DNA of 47,957 bases from JAQGLW01 sp035995725 (GCA_035995725.1 DASYKE010000071.1:1-47957), one strand, 5' to 3'. Positions 7,223-15,839 are shown, numbered from the stretch's first letter. A program made the numbers and translations. Notes: generated by a model not told the origin, from the letters alone.

Positions 7223-8413
7223 TCAGATCCGGCGAGCGATTTCGGATATCAGCTGCCTTGCTAATTGCTGCTTGTCCGCACGCGGGAAATTGGTGTGGCC
7301 CTTGTCATCGAACAGCACCAGTTCATTTTCATCCTGGCCGAAAGTTTGCGGTCCGAGATTGCCAACCAATAGAGGTATGCCTTTTCTCTCGCGCTTGGCC
7401 TTGCCGTGTTTGAGAAGATCGTCGGATTCGGCCGCGAATCCGACGCAATAAGGTTTATCCGGTAATGCGGCCACCGATGCAAGGATATCCGGGTTTTGTT
7501 CGAACAGTAACCGAGGCATGTCGCCCTCGGCGCTTTTCTTCAGCTTTTGCTGGCTTGCATTGGCGACCCGCCAGTCCGCCACGGCAGCAATCGCAATGAA
7601 CACATTTTGTCCGCTGACATGCGACATCACGACGTCGTGCATCTGCTGTGCGGTGTGGACATTGATTCGATGCACGCCATATGGAGTCGACAACGCAGTC
7701 GGGCCGGATACCAGCGTGACGCCGGCGCCCGCTTCGCGCGCGGCGCGCGCCACGGCGTAACCCATTTTGCCGGAGGACAGATTCGTAATGCCGCGAACCG
7801 GATCGATCGGTTCGAAGGTCGGGCCGGCGGTGATCAGGATGCGTTTTCCGGACAGGATTTTAGGCTGGAATGCGGAAACCACTTCTTCCAGCAGTTGCTC
7901 CGGTTCGAGCATGCGTCCCATGCCGGTTTCACCGCAGGCCTGTTCGCCCGCTTCAGGGCCGAGGATGCCGATGCCGTCTGCCTTGAGCTGCGCAATATTA
8001 CGTTGCGTCGCAGGATTTTGCCACATCTCTACATTCATGGCTGGGGCCACAAGCAGCGGCAACATCATCGGGCGCGCCAGGCATAGCGTCGAGAGCAGAT
8101 CGTCGCACGCGCCATGTGCCAGTTTGGCCAGAAAATCCGCCGAACAGGGTGCAATGACGATTGCATCGGCGTCCCGTGTCAAATCGATATGCGGCATATT
8201 GTTGTCAATGCGCGCATCCCATTGATCGGTATATACCGGCTGGTTCGAAAGAGCCTGCATTGTCACCGGCGTGATGAAGCGCGTTGCCGCCTGTGTCATG
8301 ACTACCTGCACCGATGCGCCTGCCTTGCCTAGAGCACGCGTGAATTCCGCCGCCTTGTAGCAAGCGATGCCGCCGGTCAAACCCAATACAATTTTCTTGC
8401 CAGCGAGGTCCAT
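7223..8413 (-). CDS. coaBC: Bifunctional phosphopantothenoylcysteine decarboxylase/synthetase
   Basis: Two consecutive steps of coenzyme A synthesis: CTP-dependent ligation of cysteine to 4'-phosphopantothenate (CoaB) and decarboxylation to 4'-phosphopantetheine (CoaC, FMN). The 396-aa protein has an N-terminal CoaC domain (LGLTGGIACYKAAEF, NMPHIDL with the active His, APAMNVEMW, ACGETGMGRM with the active Cys). The C-terminal CoaB domain includes ITAGPTFEPIDPVRGITN and NLSSGKMG. The ATG at 8413 has a CAGGAG ribosome site. Same strand as lspA upstream (48-bp gap) and dut downstream. Confidence 0.97.
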   Translation of the reverse strand: MDLAGKKIVLGLTGGIACYKAAEFTRALGKAGASVQVVMTQAATRFITPVTMQALSNQPVYTDQWDARIDNNMPHIDLTRDADAIVIAPCSADFLAKLAHGACDDLLSTLCLARPMMLPLLVAPAMNVEMWQNPATQRNIAQLKADGIGILGPEAGEQACGETGMGRMLEPEQLLEEVVSAFQPKILSGKRILITAGPTFEPIDPVRGITNLSSGKMGYAVARAAREAGAGVTLVSGPTALSTPYGVHRINVHTAQQMHDVVMSHVSGQNVFIAIAAVADWRVANASQQKLKKSAEGDMPRLLFEQNPDILASVAALPDKPYCVGFAAESDDLLKHGKAKRERKGIPLLVGNLGPQTFGQDENELVLFDDKGHTNFPRADKQQLARQLISEIARRI

Positions 8414-8461
8414 GAGAGCTCCTGAAATGCCGTCGCGAGATAGTGTAGCAGCTTATGGTTC

Positions 8462-8962
8462 CTATTTTTTCACGCGCCGCAATTCGTCAACGACAAATAA
8501 TATTGCGCCGATGCAGATTGCGCTGTCGGCCACATTGAAGGCAGGCCAGTGCCAGTTGAGGACATGAAAATCCAGGAAGTCGATCACATGGCCGTAAATT
8601 ATGCGGTCGATGAGGTTGCCGATCGCGCCGCCTAAGATCAATGCGAGCGCCCAGCAAAACAGCCGCCGGCCGGCGTGCCGCTTCAACAGGTAAAGAATGA
8701 ACAGCGTGGCCGCGATGCTGATGCCAGTGAAGAAATAGCGCTGCCAACCAGCCTGTTCAGCGAGAAAACTGAAGGCCGCGCCTTTATTGTAAGCCAGCAC
8801 CAGATTAAAGAATGACGTGACCGGAAGTGACTCGCCAAAGGTGAACAACCGGGTAATCGTGATTTTGGTGAGCTGGTCGAGCGCGATCACGATCGCGGCG
8901 ATACCCAGCCATGGAGTCAGGCTGTTGCTGGTGCTGGAGGCTAAATGGTTATTAGTGGCCAT
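8462..8962 (-). CDS. lspA: Prolipoprotein signal peptidase (signal peptidase II)
   Basis: Inner-membrane aspartyl protease that removes the signal peptide from diacylglyceryl-modified prolipoproteins; the M48-like lipoprotein in the same block is a likely substrate. The 166-aa protein has four hydrophobic segments. Family motifs are DQLTK near the N-terminus, NLVLAYNKGAAFSFL, GGAIGNLIDRI and GHVIDFLDF; the last two hold the catalytic Asp pair. It follows ileS, as in E. coli ribF-ileS-lspA. The 126-bp gap to ileS is longer than usual and holds a repeat element and a hairpin. Confidence 0.96.
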   Translation of the reverse strand: MATNNHLASSTSNSLTPWLGIAAIVIALDQLTKITITRLFTFGESLPVTSFFNLVLAYNKGAAFSFLAEQAGWQRYFFTGISIAATLFILYLLKRHAGRRLFCWALALILGGAIGNLIDRIIYGHVIDFLDFHVLNWHWPAFNVADSAICIGAILFVVDELRRVKK

Positions 8963-8976
8963 GCTTGATATTTAAT

Positions 8977-9020
8977 TATTGCGGGACAAAGTTAAGCGAA
9001 GCGGTACTCTGTCTCCAACT
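8977..9020. repeat. Dispersed repeat copy (GGGACA-AG ... CTCTGTC) between ileS and lspA
   Basis: A 44-bp segment starting TTATTGCGGGACAAAG and ending CTCTGTCTCCAACT. Both ends recur, nearly exact and in the same orientation, at 17905-18004 between tkt and gap. The two ends are imperfect inverted repeats of each other. It looks like a degenerate copy of a REP- or MITE-like element; no mobile gene is nearby. Confidence 0.6.
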
Positions 9021-9043
9021 GGTTAATTGCGGCAGGAGGTTTT

Positions 9044-9075
9044 CCCTTTACTTCGGTTGTTCCCGAAGTAAAGGG
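9044..9075. other. Long perfect hairpin between ileS and lspA
   Basis: CCCTTTACTTCGG (9044-9056), a 6-nt loop, then CCGAAGTAAAGGG (9063-9075): 13 uninterrupted pairs. Neither strand has a T run after the stem, so it is not a canonical terminator. It would form in the ileS-lspA transcript 14 nt after the ileS stop and could stabilise the message, mark a processing site or damp lspA expression. Function is inferred only. Confidence 0.6.
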
Positions 9076-9088
9076 CTGTGAAACCAGG

Positions 9089-11965
9089 TCAGGCAAATCT
9101 TCGCGCTTCACCGCCGCCGAACAGATTCGATACGCAGCGCACACAGATGCCTGGATGTTCCGGATGCGCGCCGACATCGGCCCGATAGTGCCAGCAACGC
9201 TCGCATTTTTGATGCACGGATGGCGTGATGACAACGGCTTCTTGCGCAGTATTTGCCACCCGGGTCACGTTTGCCTGCGAGGTTATCAGGATGAACTTCA
9301 GATCGTCCCCGAGACTGTCGAGCAGCGCATATTTATCGCCGCTGGCCTTGATCTCGACTTCCGCTTGCAACGATGAGCCGATTGCGCCGGACACGCGGAC
9401 TTCTTCGAGCTGTTTGGTGACTTCGGCACGCGTCTCGCGCAATAATGCGAACTTGTTGAGCAATGCGGGAGCATCGGCAATTTCAGGCAACGTGTAATAG
9501 GTTTGCGTGAAGATAGTCTCGCCGCTTGCCGCGTAAGCCTCCTTGTCCGCAAATACCGACCAGGCCTCTTCCGTTGTAAACGACAGTATCGGTGCCATCA
9601 CGCGCAACAGCGATTGCGTGATATGCCAGATGGTCGTTTGCGCGGAGCGGCGTGCTTTCGAGGTCACGCCGCCGGTATAAAGGCGGTCTTTCAGAATGTC
9701 GAGATAGAATCCGCCCAGATCTTCGGAGCAATACGTCTGCAATTTTGCTACTACCGGGTGGAACTCGAAAATGTCATAGTGCTTTAGAATTTCCGCCTGC
9801 AATTCGGCCATGCGCGCGATCGCGTAGCGGTCGATGTCAAGCAGTTCTGCGACCGGAACGGCATCTTTTGCCGCATCAAAATCCGAAGTATTTGCCAGCA
9901 AAAAGCGCAAGGTGTTGCGGATACGGCGATAGGCTTCCACTACGCGTTTCAGAATTTCGTCGGAAAGGGACAGTTCGCCCGAATAGTCGCTTGACGCAAC
10001 CCACAGGCGCAGAATTTCGGCGCCAAGCTTGTCGCTGATTTCCTGCGGCGGCATGCCGTTGCCTGCCGACTTGCTTCGTTTGCGGCCATGTTCATCCACG
10101 ACAAAACCGTGCGTCAGCAGCGCCTTGTACGGTGCGCGGCCATCGAGCATCGATGCGGTAAGCAGTGACGAATGGAACCAGCCGCGATGCTGGTCGGAAC
10201 CTTCCAGATACAGGTCGGCAGGGAAGTGCGATTGCGCGGCGTGCGAGCCGCGCAGCACGGTCTTATGCGTTGTACCGGAGTCAAACCAGACATCGAGCGT
10301 ATCCTTGTTCTTCACATAGGCAGCTGCATCGTCGCCGAGCAATTCTTCCGGGTCGAGCGTTTGCCATGCTTCGATGCCGCCTTGCTCGACGCGTTTGGCT
10401 ACCGCCTCCAGCAACTCGGGTGTGCGCGGATGCAGCTCGCCGGTTTCTTTATGGATGAAGAATGCCATCGGCACGCCCCATTGGCGTTGGCGCGACAGCG
10501 TCCAGTCCGGACGATTCGCGATCATGCCGTGCAGCCGCGCCTTGCCCCACCCCGGGAAGAACTCGGTCTCTTCGATTCCCTGTAGAGCGGTCTGGCGCAG
10601 GGTCGGACCGCCATCCTTGGGCGTCACGTCCATGCCGGCAAACCATTGCGAGGTCGCGCGATAGATGATCGGCGTCTTGTGACGCCAGCAATGCATGTAG
10701 CTGTGATCGAACATGACCAGATTGAACAGCGCGCCGACCTCTTCCAGCTTGGTGCAGATCGGCTTGGAGGCTTCCCAGATTGTCATGCCGGCGAAAAACG
10801 GCAGCCATGATGCATATCTGCCGTCGCCCATGACGGGATTGAGGATTTCATCGTCTTTCATGCCATGCGATTTACTCGAGATGAAGTCGTCCACGCCATA
10901 AGCCGGCGACGAATGCACGATGCCGGTACCAGTGTCGAGCGTTACGTAGTCGCCGAGGTATATCGGCGATAAGCGATCGTAGCCTTGGTGCGCATCGGCA
11001 AACGGATGCTTGAAATTGATCAGTGACAGTGCTTCGCCTTTGCATGTGGCGATGATGCTGCCTTCCAGCCCATAGCGCTGCAGACATGATTCAACCAGGT
11101 CTTGCGCCAGAATCAGCAGCGTCGGTTCGCCGTTGCGGACGGTTTGCACCAGCGCATAGGTGAATTCAGGATGCACGTTCAGCGCCTGGTTGGCGGGAAT
11201 GGTCCATGGCGTGGTGGTCCAGATTACCGCGTAACCTTTGGCGGCAGGCAGTTTCTTCAGGCCGAATGCCGCCGCGATCCTGTCCGGTTCCGCAAATGGA
11301 AAACCGACATCGATCGCCGGGTCGCGCTTGTCCTGGTACTCGACTTCCGCTTCCGCCAGCGCCGAGCCGCAGTCGAAACACCAGTTGACCGGTTTCAGGC
11401 CACGATAGACATAGCCTTTTTCCAGGATCGTTCCGAGGGCGCGCATCTCGTCAGCCTCGTTGCCGAAATCCATTGTCTTGTATGGATGATCCCAGTCGCC
11501 GAGCACACCCAGGCGGATGAAATCCCGCTTTTGCCGCTCGATTTGTTCGCTCGCATAAGCGCGCGCCTTGGCTTGTACTTCAGCAACCGGCAAATTCTTG
11601 CCGTATTGCTTTTCGATCTGGATTTCGATTGGCATGCCGTGGCAATCCCAGCCCGGCACGTACGGCGCATCAAAGCCGGCCATATTGCGGGCCTTGACGA
11701 TCATGTCTTTCAAAATCTTGTTGACTGCGTGGCCTGTATGAATGTCGCCATTCGCATAGGGCGGGCCGTCATGCAGGACGAACCTGGGGCGTCCTTTCGA
11801 TGCGTTGCGGATGCGCTGGTAGATTTTTTTGGTTTGCCATTCCTTGACCCATTGCGGTTCGCGTTTAGCGAGATCGCCGCGCATGGGGAAAGGCGTTTCC
11901 GTCATATTGACCGGATACTTGCTTTGAGGCTTGTTTGCGGACTTGCTGGATTTGCTGTCGGACAT
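9089..11965 (-). CDS. ileS: Isoleucyl-tRNA synthetase
   Basis: Class Ia enzyme charging tRNA-Ile, with a CP1 editing domain. From ATG at 11965 the protein has 958 aa, near the family norm. The start MSDSKSSKSANKPQSKYPVN has a GAAGAAA ribosome site; a longer reading from 12034 is possible but adds residues the family lacks. Visible parts are the adenylate-site block GPPYANGDIHTGH (residues 67-79), PGWDCHGMPIE, the editing domain, DVWFDSG, the KMSKS-loop region, and a C-terminal zinc site CERCWHY/CVRCVSN. Two signatures deviate: HIGH reads HTGH, and KMSKS reads KRSKS (residues 629-633); both catalytic Lys and both His remain. It lies between ribF and lspA. Confidence 0.97.
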   Translation of the reverse strand: MSDSKSSKSANKPQSKYPVNMTETPFPMRGDLAKREPQWVKEWQTKKIYQRIRNASKGRPRFVLHDGPPYANGDIHTGHAVNKILKDMIVKARNMAGFDAPYVPGWDCHGMPIEIQIEKQYGKNLPVAEVQAKARAYASEQIERQKRDFIRLGVLGDWDHPYKTMDFGNEADEMRALGTILEKGYVYRGLKPVNWCFDCGSALAEAEVEYQDKRDPAIDVGFPFAEPDRIAAAFGLKKLPAAKGYAVIWTTTPWTIPANQALNVHPEFTYALVQTVRNGEPTLLILAQDLVESCLQRYGLEGSIIATCKGEALSLINFKHPFADAHQGYDRLSPIYLGDYVTLDTGTGIVHSSPAYGVDDFISSKSHGMKDDEILNPVMGDGRYASWLPFFAGMTIWEASKPICTKLEEVGALFNLVMFDHSYMHCWRHKTPIIYRATSQWFAGMDVTPKDGGPTLRQTALQGIEETEFFPGWGKARLHGMIANRPDWTLSRQRQWGVPMAFFIHKETGELHPRTPELLEAVAKRVEQGGIEAWQTLDPEELLGDDAAAYVKNKDTLDVWFDSGTTHKTVLRGSHAAQSHFPADLYLEGSDQHRGWFHSSLLTASMLDGRAPYKALLTHGFVVDEHGRKRSKSAGNGMPPQEISDKLGAEILRLWVASSDYSGELSLSDEILKRVVEAYRRIRNTLRFLLANTSDFDAAKDAVPVAELLDIDRYAIARMAELQAEILKHYDIFEFHPVVAKLQTYCSEDLGGFYLDILKDRLYTGGVTSKARRSAQTTIWHITQSLLRVMAPILSFTTEEAWSVFADKEAYAASGETIFTQTYYTLPEIADAPALLNKFALLRETRAEVTKQLEEVRVSGAIGSSLQAEVEIKASGDKYALLDSLGDDLKFILITSQANVTRVANTAQEAVVITPSVHQKCERCWHYRADVGAHPEHPGICVRCVSNLFGGGEARRFA

Positions 11966-12030
11966 AATTTTCTTCAACGGTATTCGGTGGAGCAAACGGA
12001 TGTTTTCAATTGGCGGTTTTCGTTCGATCG

Positions 12031-13134
12031 TCAAATTCGGTCGGTCGGCGTTGGCGTTGGCCTTGCATTCCCTTCGGTCACATTCCCTACGGTCACGCTT
12101 CCTGCGGTCGGCTGTGGCGTTGCGCTTCCGTTGGTCGCACTCCCTGCGGCGACCAACGGAAGTGCAGAGCTCGCCGAGACGGCGAAATCGCCCTGCTGCT
12201 TCAAATACGCGCGCGCCTGCTTCACGTCGCGCATGATCGCATCGGTGAGCGTGGGCAGATCGATATACTTTTCTTCGTCACGCAATTTTTTCAGGAATTC
12301 CACCCGGATCAGTTTGCCGTAGCATTGCTCCGCATAGTCGAATATATAAGTTTCCAGCAGTACCCGCCCGCTGTCGTCGATGGTGGGACGTACACCCAGA
12401 CTGGCTACTCCGGGTAACGGCTGCTCCGCGAGGCCATGTACCTGTACTACAAAGACGCCGGACAGAGCAGGGCGCCTGTGGGCAATCCGCAGGTTCAGCG
12501 TCGGGAATCCGAGTGTTCGCCCGAGTTTTTGCCCATGAATCACGTGCCCCGATATAGTGTAAGGATGCCCCAGCAGTTGCTTTGCATGGTTCAGGTCGCC
12601 TTGTGCCAGTGCGCTGCGCACTGCCGACGAAGAGATGCGTGTGCCATTATTCATCACGGTCGGCAGCGCCTCGACCTGAAAACCGTATCGCTTGCCGGCC
12701 TCGATCAGCATTGCGACATCGCCGGCACGCTTGGCGCCGTAGCGGAAGTCTTCGCCGACTATCAGCCACTTGACATGCAAGCCCTGCACCAGCACTTTTT
12801 CAATGAACTGCTGCGGCGGCAGCGCAGCGAAACCGGCATTGAAATGCTCGACGATGACACGATCGACACCCGCATTCGACAATGACTGCAACTTGTCGCG
12901 CAGGTTGGCGATGCGCGTGGGCGCTTTGCCCGGGTCGCCGGCCAGCTGGGCGAAAAATTCGCGCGGATGCGGCTCGAAGGTCATGACCGCCGTACCGAGT
13001 CCCAGCCCTGTCGCGGCTTCGCGCATGCGCGCCAGCAGGGCTTGATGCCCGCGATGCACGCCATCGAAGTTGCCAATCGTCAGTGCACACGGTGTGCGCG
13101 CCTCGGCATTGGGAAGTCCGCGAAATACCTTCAT
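12031..13134 (-). CDS. ribF: Bifunctional riboflavin kinase / FAD synthetase
   Basis: Converts riboflavin to FMN and then FAD. The N-terminal FAD-synthetase nucleotidyltransferase domain has TIGNFDGVHRGHQ (HxGH-type site) and RISSSAVRSAL. The C-terminal flavokinase domain has GRTLGFPTLNL and GVASLGVRPT. The ATG at 13134 is chosen because MKVFRGL is the normal RibF start; a TTG at 13164 would extend it. The core ends near KQQGDFAVS. The final roughly 50 residues (VAAGSATNGSATPQPTAGSV and VTVGN/VTEGN units, then PTPTPT) are low-complexity and encoded by a repeat/hairpin element (12061-12162). First gene of the ribF-ileS-lspA block; a TATAAT box lies near 13171-13176 on this strand. Confidence 0.95.
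   Translation of the reverse strand: MKVFRGLPNAEARTPCALTIGNFDGVHRGHQALLARMREAATGLGLGTAVMTFEPHPREFFAQLAGDPGKAPTRIANLRDKLQSLSNAGVDRVIVEHFNAGFAALPPQQFIEKVLVQGLHVKWLIVGEDFRYGAKRAGDVAMLIEAGKRYGFQVEALPTVMNNGTRISSSAVRSALAQGDLNHAKQLLGHPYTISGHVIHGQKLGRTLGFPTLNLRIAHRRPALSGVFVVQVHGLAEQPLPGVASLGVRPTIDDSGRVLLETYIFDYAEQCYGKLIRVEFLKKLRDEEKYIDLPTLTDAIMRDVKQARAYLKQQGDFAVSASSALPLVAAGSATNGSATPQPTAGSVTVGNVTEGNARPTPTPTDRI
12061..12162. repeat. 15-bp tandem repeats plus 14-bp hairpin forming the ribF 3' end
   Basis: Plus-strand units TTCCCTTCGGTCACA, TTCCCTACGGTCACG and CTTCCTGCGGTCGG follow TTGCA. Next comes a perfect stem CTTCCGTTGGTCGC (12125-12138) / GCGACCAACGGAAG (12149-12162) with a 10-nt loop. A related segment (GCATTCCCTACGGTCACACT) occurs at 46570-46589, before the metallophosphoesterase gene. 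Here it is read in frame by ribF and supplies the unusual C-terminal tail. Confidence 0.7.
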
Positions 13135-13227
13135 AGAGGAAGCCGGATCGGAAAGCCGTTGCAAAACCTTCGATTATAATGCTTTCGCGCGGTTTTCCGC
13201 ATTGCAAACGCAGCTTGCGGAATTTGT

Positions 13228-14076
13228 TCAGGCGCGGGCCAGGGTATCCTGCCGGTAATATTGTGCAAGCAACCGGTAAATTTCAGGATAATCGGCGGCC
13301 AAGGGTTGCGGCCGGACGAAAAACACTTCAGAAGCCACCGCAAAGAATTCTGCCGGATGCTTTGCCGCGTAAGGGTCCATCGGCAGTGCCGCGAACAATG
13401 CATTGTAATGCGCCGCATCGGCGGGGCGGTCGGGGTCGAAATCGTCGGGTAACTGCCTGTCCAGCAGATCGACGCGCAGCGAAAGATCCGCGTAAGCGGC
13501 CGAAAATGCCTGTTGCCAAAGCCATGCCTCGATATCATGATGATACGTCGCGAGAAACGGCGGGCAACCATTCGCGTTACCTCGGCTCATGTCGATTTTA
13601 TGTGCAAATTCATGGATCACGACATTGTAGCCGTCAGCGGCTGTGTGTGCGGTTTCCACGTCTTCCCACGATAGTACGACCGCGCCGCCGGCCTGCACCG
13701 CTTCGCCGGAAAGCGGCTCGCGCCACTCGTGGAGAACGCCCGCATCATCCATCTCGCTGTGCGGCACGATAAATGCGGACGGATAGACGATGATGCCCGA
13801 CATGTCATTGTACAAATCAAGCGTAAGGTTCAACACCAGCAAACAGGCTTGCGCGGAAATCAGAACGGCAATCTCATCGGTCACTTCAAGTTCGCCGGCG
13901 CCGGTAATGGTTTTGGTTGCCAGAAGCGTTTCGCTCAAGGCCTTGAGGCGCGTCAATTCGCCGGCGGACAGCGTCCGGAGAAAGGGCAAGCGGCCAACGC
14001 AGTCGCGCCACAGGATGTCGGGTATCTGCGGTTTATGACGATGAAGGAGTCGACGGAGCCATTGCATGCCGATCAT
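13228..14076 (-). CDS. mtfA: MtfA-type zinc-dependent peptidase
   Basis: MtfA (Mlc titration factor A) is a soluble metallopeptidase known in E. coli to bind the glucose repressor Mlc and relieve ptsG repression. The 282-aa protein matches family length. The zinc motif VIHEFAHKIDM (HExxH) is intact and a downstream Glu (AEFFAVASEVFF) fits the third ligand. VLSWEDVE and GCPPF are also family-like. Starts at 14076 or 14067 are both possible; neither has a strong ribosome site. Whether an Mlc homologue exists in this organism is unknown, so the peptidase assignment is safer than the regulatory role. Confidence 0.92.
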   Translation of the reverse strand: MIGMQWLRRLLHRHKPQIPDILWRDCVGRLPFLRTLSAGELTRLKALSETLLATKTITGAGELEVTDEIAVLISAQACLLVLNLTLDLYNDMSGIIVYPSAFIVPHSEMDDAGVLHEWREPLSGEAVQAGGAVVLSWEDVETAHTAADGYNVVIHEFAHKIDMSRGNANGCPPFLATYHHDIEAWLWQQAFSAAYADLSLRVDLLDRQLPDDFDPDRPADAAHYNALFAALPMDPYAAKHPAEFFAVASEVFFVRPQPLAADYPEIYRLLAQYYRQDTLARA

Positions 14077-14163
14077 TGTCGCGGAAATCGTGCCGGTGCG
14101 CTTAGCCGCGGCAATGTCTGCGCCGGTACGAAAACACCGGATATACCACAGGATAGAACGGTA

Positions 14164-14616
14164 TCAATCTCCCTGTTCGCGGGCGTCAAAGCCGGCGCTG
14201 CCGGCAATTGTCTGCCAGTTGGCCAATAATGTGGCGATGTCGCCGAATCCGCCCTCCGGCGCCTGTCCATTCGGTGTGAGCCTGTCGATCAAATCCGGCA
14301 GCAGTACGCTTAAATGGGTCGCCGTTTCATCCTGTGTCAGTGCGGTTTCTTCCGAAATCTGTTGCAGATGACCATTTCCCAATATTTGCTGGATCTGTTC
14401 CGCCGAGATCGGCAAATTTTGCCCGGAACTGATCCATGAGCCGATGACGTCACCGAGTCCTGCTTCCTGAAACCGGCCTATCAAACCAGGCAAACCGCCT
14501 GCTTGCCCATGGTCGGACAGCATGGCCAGTGCTGCCTGCAGCAACTTCGCTTGCGGACCAGTTACCTTTGCTTCAGCATTGCCGGGATCGAACGCTCTGT
14601 CGGAAAAACCCATCAT
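14164..14616 (-). CDS. YidB-like (DUF937) protein
   Basis: A 150-aa protein with the YidB/DUF937 look: a helix-rich region GGLPGLIGRFQEAGLGDVIG, then SWISSGQNLPISAEQIQQIL, a feature of this family. No signal peptide, membrane segment or catalytic motif is apparent. The biochemical role of the family is not established. ATG at 14616 or the adjacent 14613 may be used. It sits between mtfA and rsmE on the same strand with about 85-bp gaps on each side. Confidence 0.85.
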   Translation of the reverse strand: MMGFSDRAFDPGNAEAKVTGPQAKLLQAALAMLSDHGQAGGLPGLIGRFQEAGLGDVIGSWISSGQNLPISAEQIQQILGNGHLQQISEETALTQDETATHLSVLLPDLIDRLTPNGQAPEGGFGDIATLLANWQTIAGSAGFDAREQGD

Positions 14617-14699
14617 GTGCCCCGTGAATTGGAATAAATTACACCATACAGGGTTCAGCCGTCATGCGGGTGCCAATCCTGCCATTGTTTGATCTCGAT

Positions 14700-15425
14700 T
14701 TACATTTCTCCCCAGACTGCATTCAGCGTGGTAAGGCCGGCAAGGCCGGCTGTTTCGGTGCGCAGCACGCGCGGGCCCATCGACAATGCCAATGCGCCGT
14801 GCGCACGCGCCGCACTTTCCTCGCCCTCGGTGAAACCGCCTTCCGGGCCGACCAGCAGCGCCACCGCCTGCGGTGGATGGTGGCGCGCCCATTCGGACAG
14901 CGATTGTTCGGCATGCGGGGTCAGCAGAATGCGATGATGCAGATCGTGTTGTCCGATCCAGTCATTGAAATCGGCCATTTGTGCCAGATGGGGCAGACGA
15001 TTTCGGCCGCACTGCTCGGATGCCGCAACGATAATTCCCTGCCAATGGGCCAGTTTTCTCGCGGCGCGCTCATCCGACAATCTGACCACGCAACGCTGCG
15101 CAGCCAGAGGCTGGATCGCGGTGGCGCCAAGCTCGACCGCTTTTTCGATAATCCAGTCCATTTTCGACGTTTCCGGCAATGCCTGCGCCAGTGTGATGGC
15201 GTACGGTAATTCGACTTCGCGCGGCGAAAACGTCTTGACTTCTGCGCTCGCGCGCTTTTTTTCGATTGCGGTCAGGGTCGCGGTGTATTCACCGCCTTCA
15301 CCGTTAAATAATGTGATTCGGTCACCCGCAGCAAGGCGCAGCACCTGCACATGGTGGGCGACATGGTCCGGCAATGCGATGATCGCGCCGACGGACAGGG
15401 GGTGCGCGCAATAAAAACGAGGCAT
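14700..15425 (-). CDS. rsmE: 16S rRNA (uracil1498-N3)-methyltransferase
   Basis: SPOUT-family methyltransferase that methylates U1498 in the decoding region of 16S rRNA using SAM. At 241 aa it has the usual length. It has an N-terminal PUA-like part (GDRITLFNGEGGEY) and the C-terminal trefoil-knot SAM site LLVGPEGGFTEGEESAARAHG, then LRTETAGLAGLTTLNAVWGEM. The ATG at 15425 has a GGAT-type site. Same strand as its neighbours; the spacing suggests separate or loosely linked transcription. Confidence 0.95.
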   Translation of the reverse strand: MPRFYCAHPLSVGAIIALPDHVAHHVQVLRLAAGDRITLFNGEGGEYTATLTAIEKKRASAEVKTFSPREVELPYAITLAQALPETSKMDWIIEKAVELGATAIQPLAAQRCVVRLSDERAARKLAHWQGIIVAASEQCGRNRLPHLAQMADFNDWIGQHDLHHRILLTPHAEQSLSEWARHHPPQAVALLVGPEGGFTEGEESAARAHGALALSMGPRVLRTETAGLAGLTTLNAVWGEM

Positions 15426-15449
15426 CTGGGATCCGTTATGGGCGAAGGG

Positions 15450-15782
15450 TCAACATTTGGCTGGGCGAACGTTTTTCTTGTCGCCGGCTGATTTCGCAGC
15501 GATATCTATCGATCTCTCGGGCTGGCAACAGCGCTCGCTACGGAACATGTTGTCCGACACCATGCGGGGAATACGGCCGGCGGCAAGCACGTGTTGATAT
15601 ATCGCATCACCATCCTGCGCAGATGCGTATAAGATTAACGGCGCTTCAATGTCGAGCGCTTCGGACAGCTTGTACGTCGAACCGGATGCCTGATGAAAGG
15701 AAAAGGCGGCGGGCCCGGCTGAATGCAGCATGGCTGGATATGCCGCCGGGGCTGGTGTATTGGACGGTCTAAAGGATGACAT
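15450..15782 (-). CDS. Hypothetical protein, 110 aa
   Basis: I do not recognise this gene. The reading frame begins MSSFRPSNTPAPAAYPAMLH and has a Pro/Ala-rich start, a central stretch with LSEALDIEAPLILYASAQDG, and a Cys/Lys/Arg-rich end (RCCQ ... PAKC). There is no signal peptide or membrane helix. It ends 24 bp before rsmE and is divergent from tkt. No clear ribosome site is seen, so it could be a real small protein or a chance frame. Confidence 0.45.
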   Translation of the reverse strand: MSSFRPSNTPAPAAYPAMLHSAGPAAFSFHQASGSTYKLSEALDIEAPLILYASAQDGDAIYQHVLAAGRIPRMVSDNMFRSERCCQPERSIDIAAKSAGDKKNVRPAKC

Positions 15783-15839
15783 GACGATTTTGCAAGGAAA
15801 GGATCTGAATGGATTCCAATTCTAATCTCTGCACGTCAC

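Noticed and set aside
12061..12162. Possible frameshift or assembly error at the ribF 3' end
   Set aside because: The repeat is in frame, and a related copy occurs elsewhere, so a real repeat insertion is more likely than an error.
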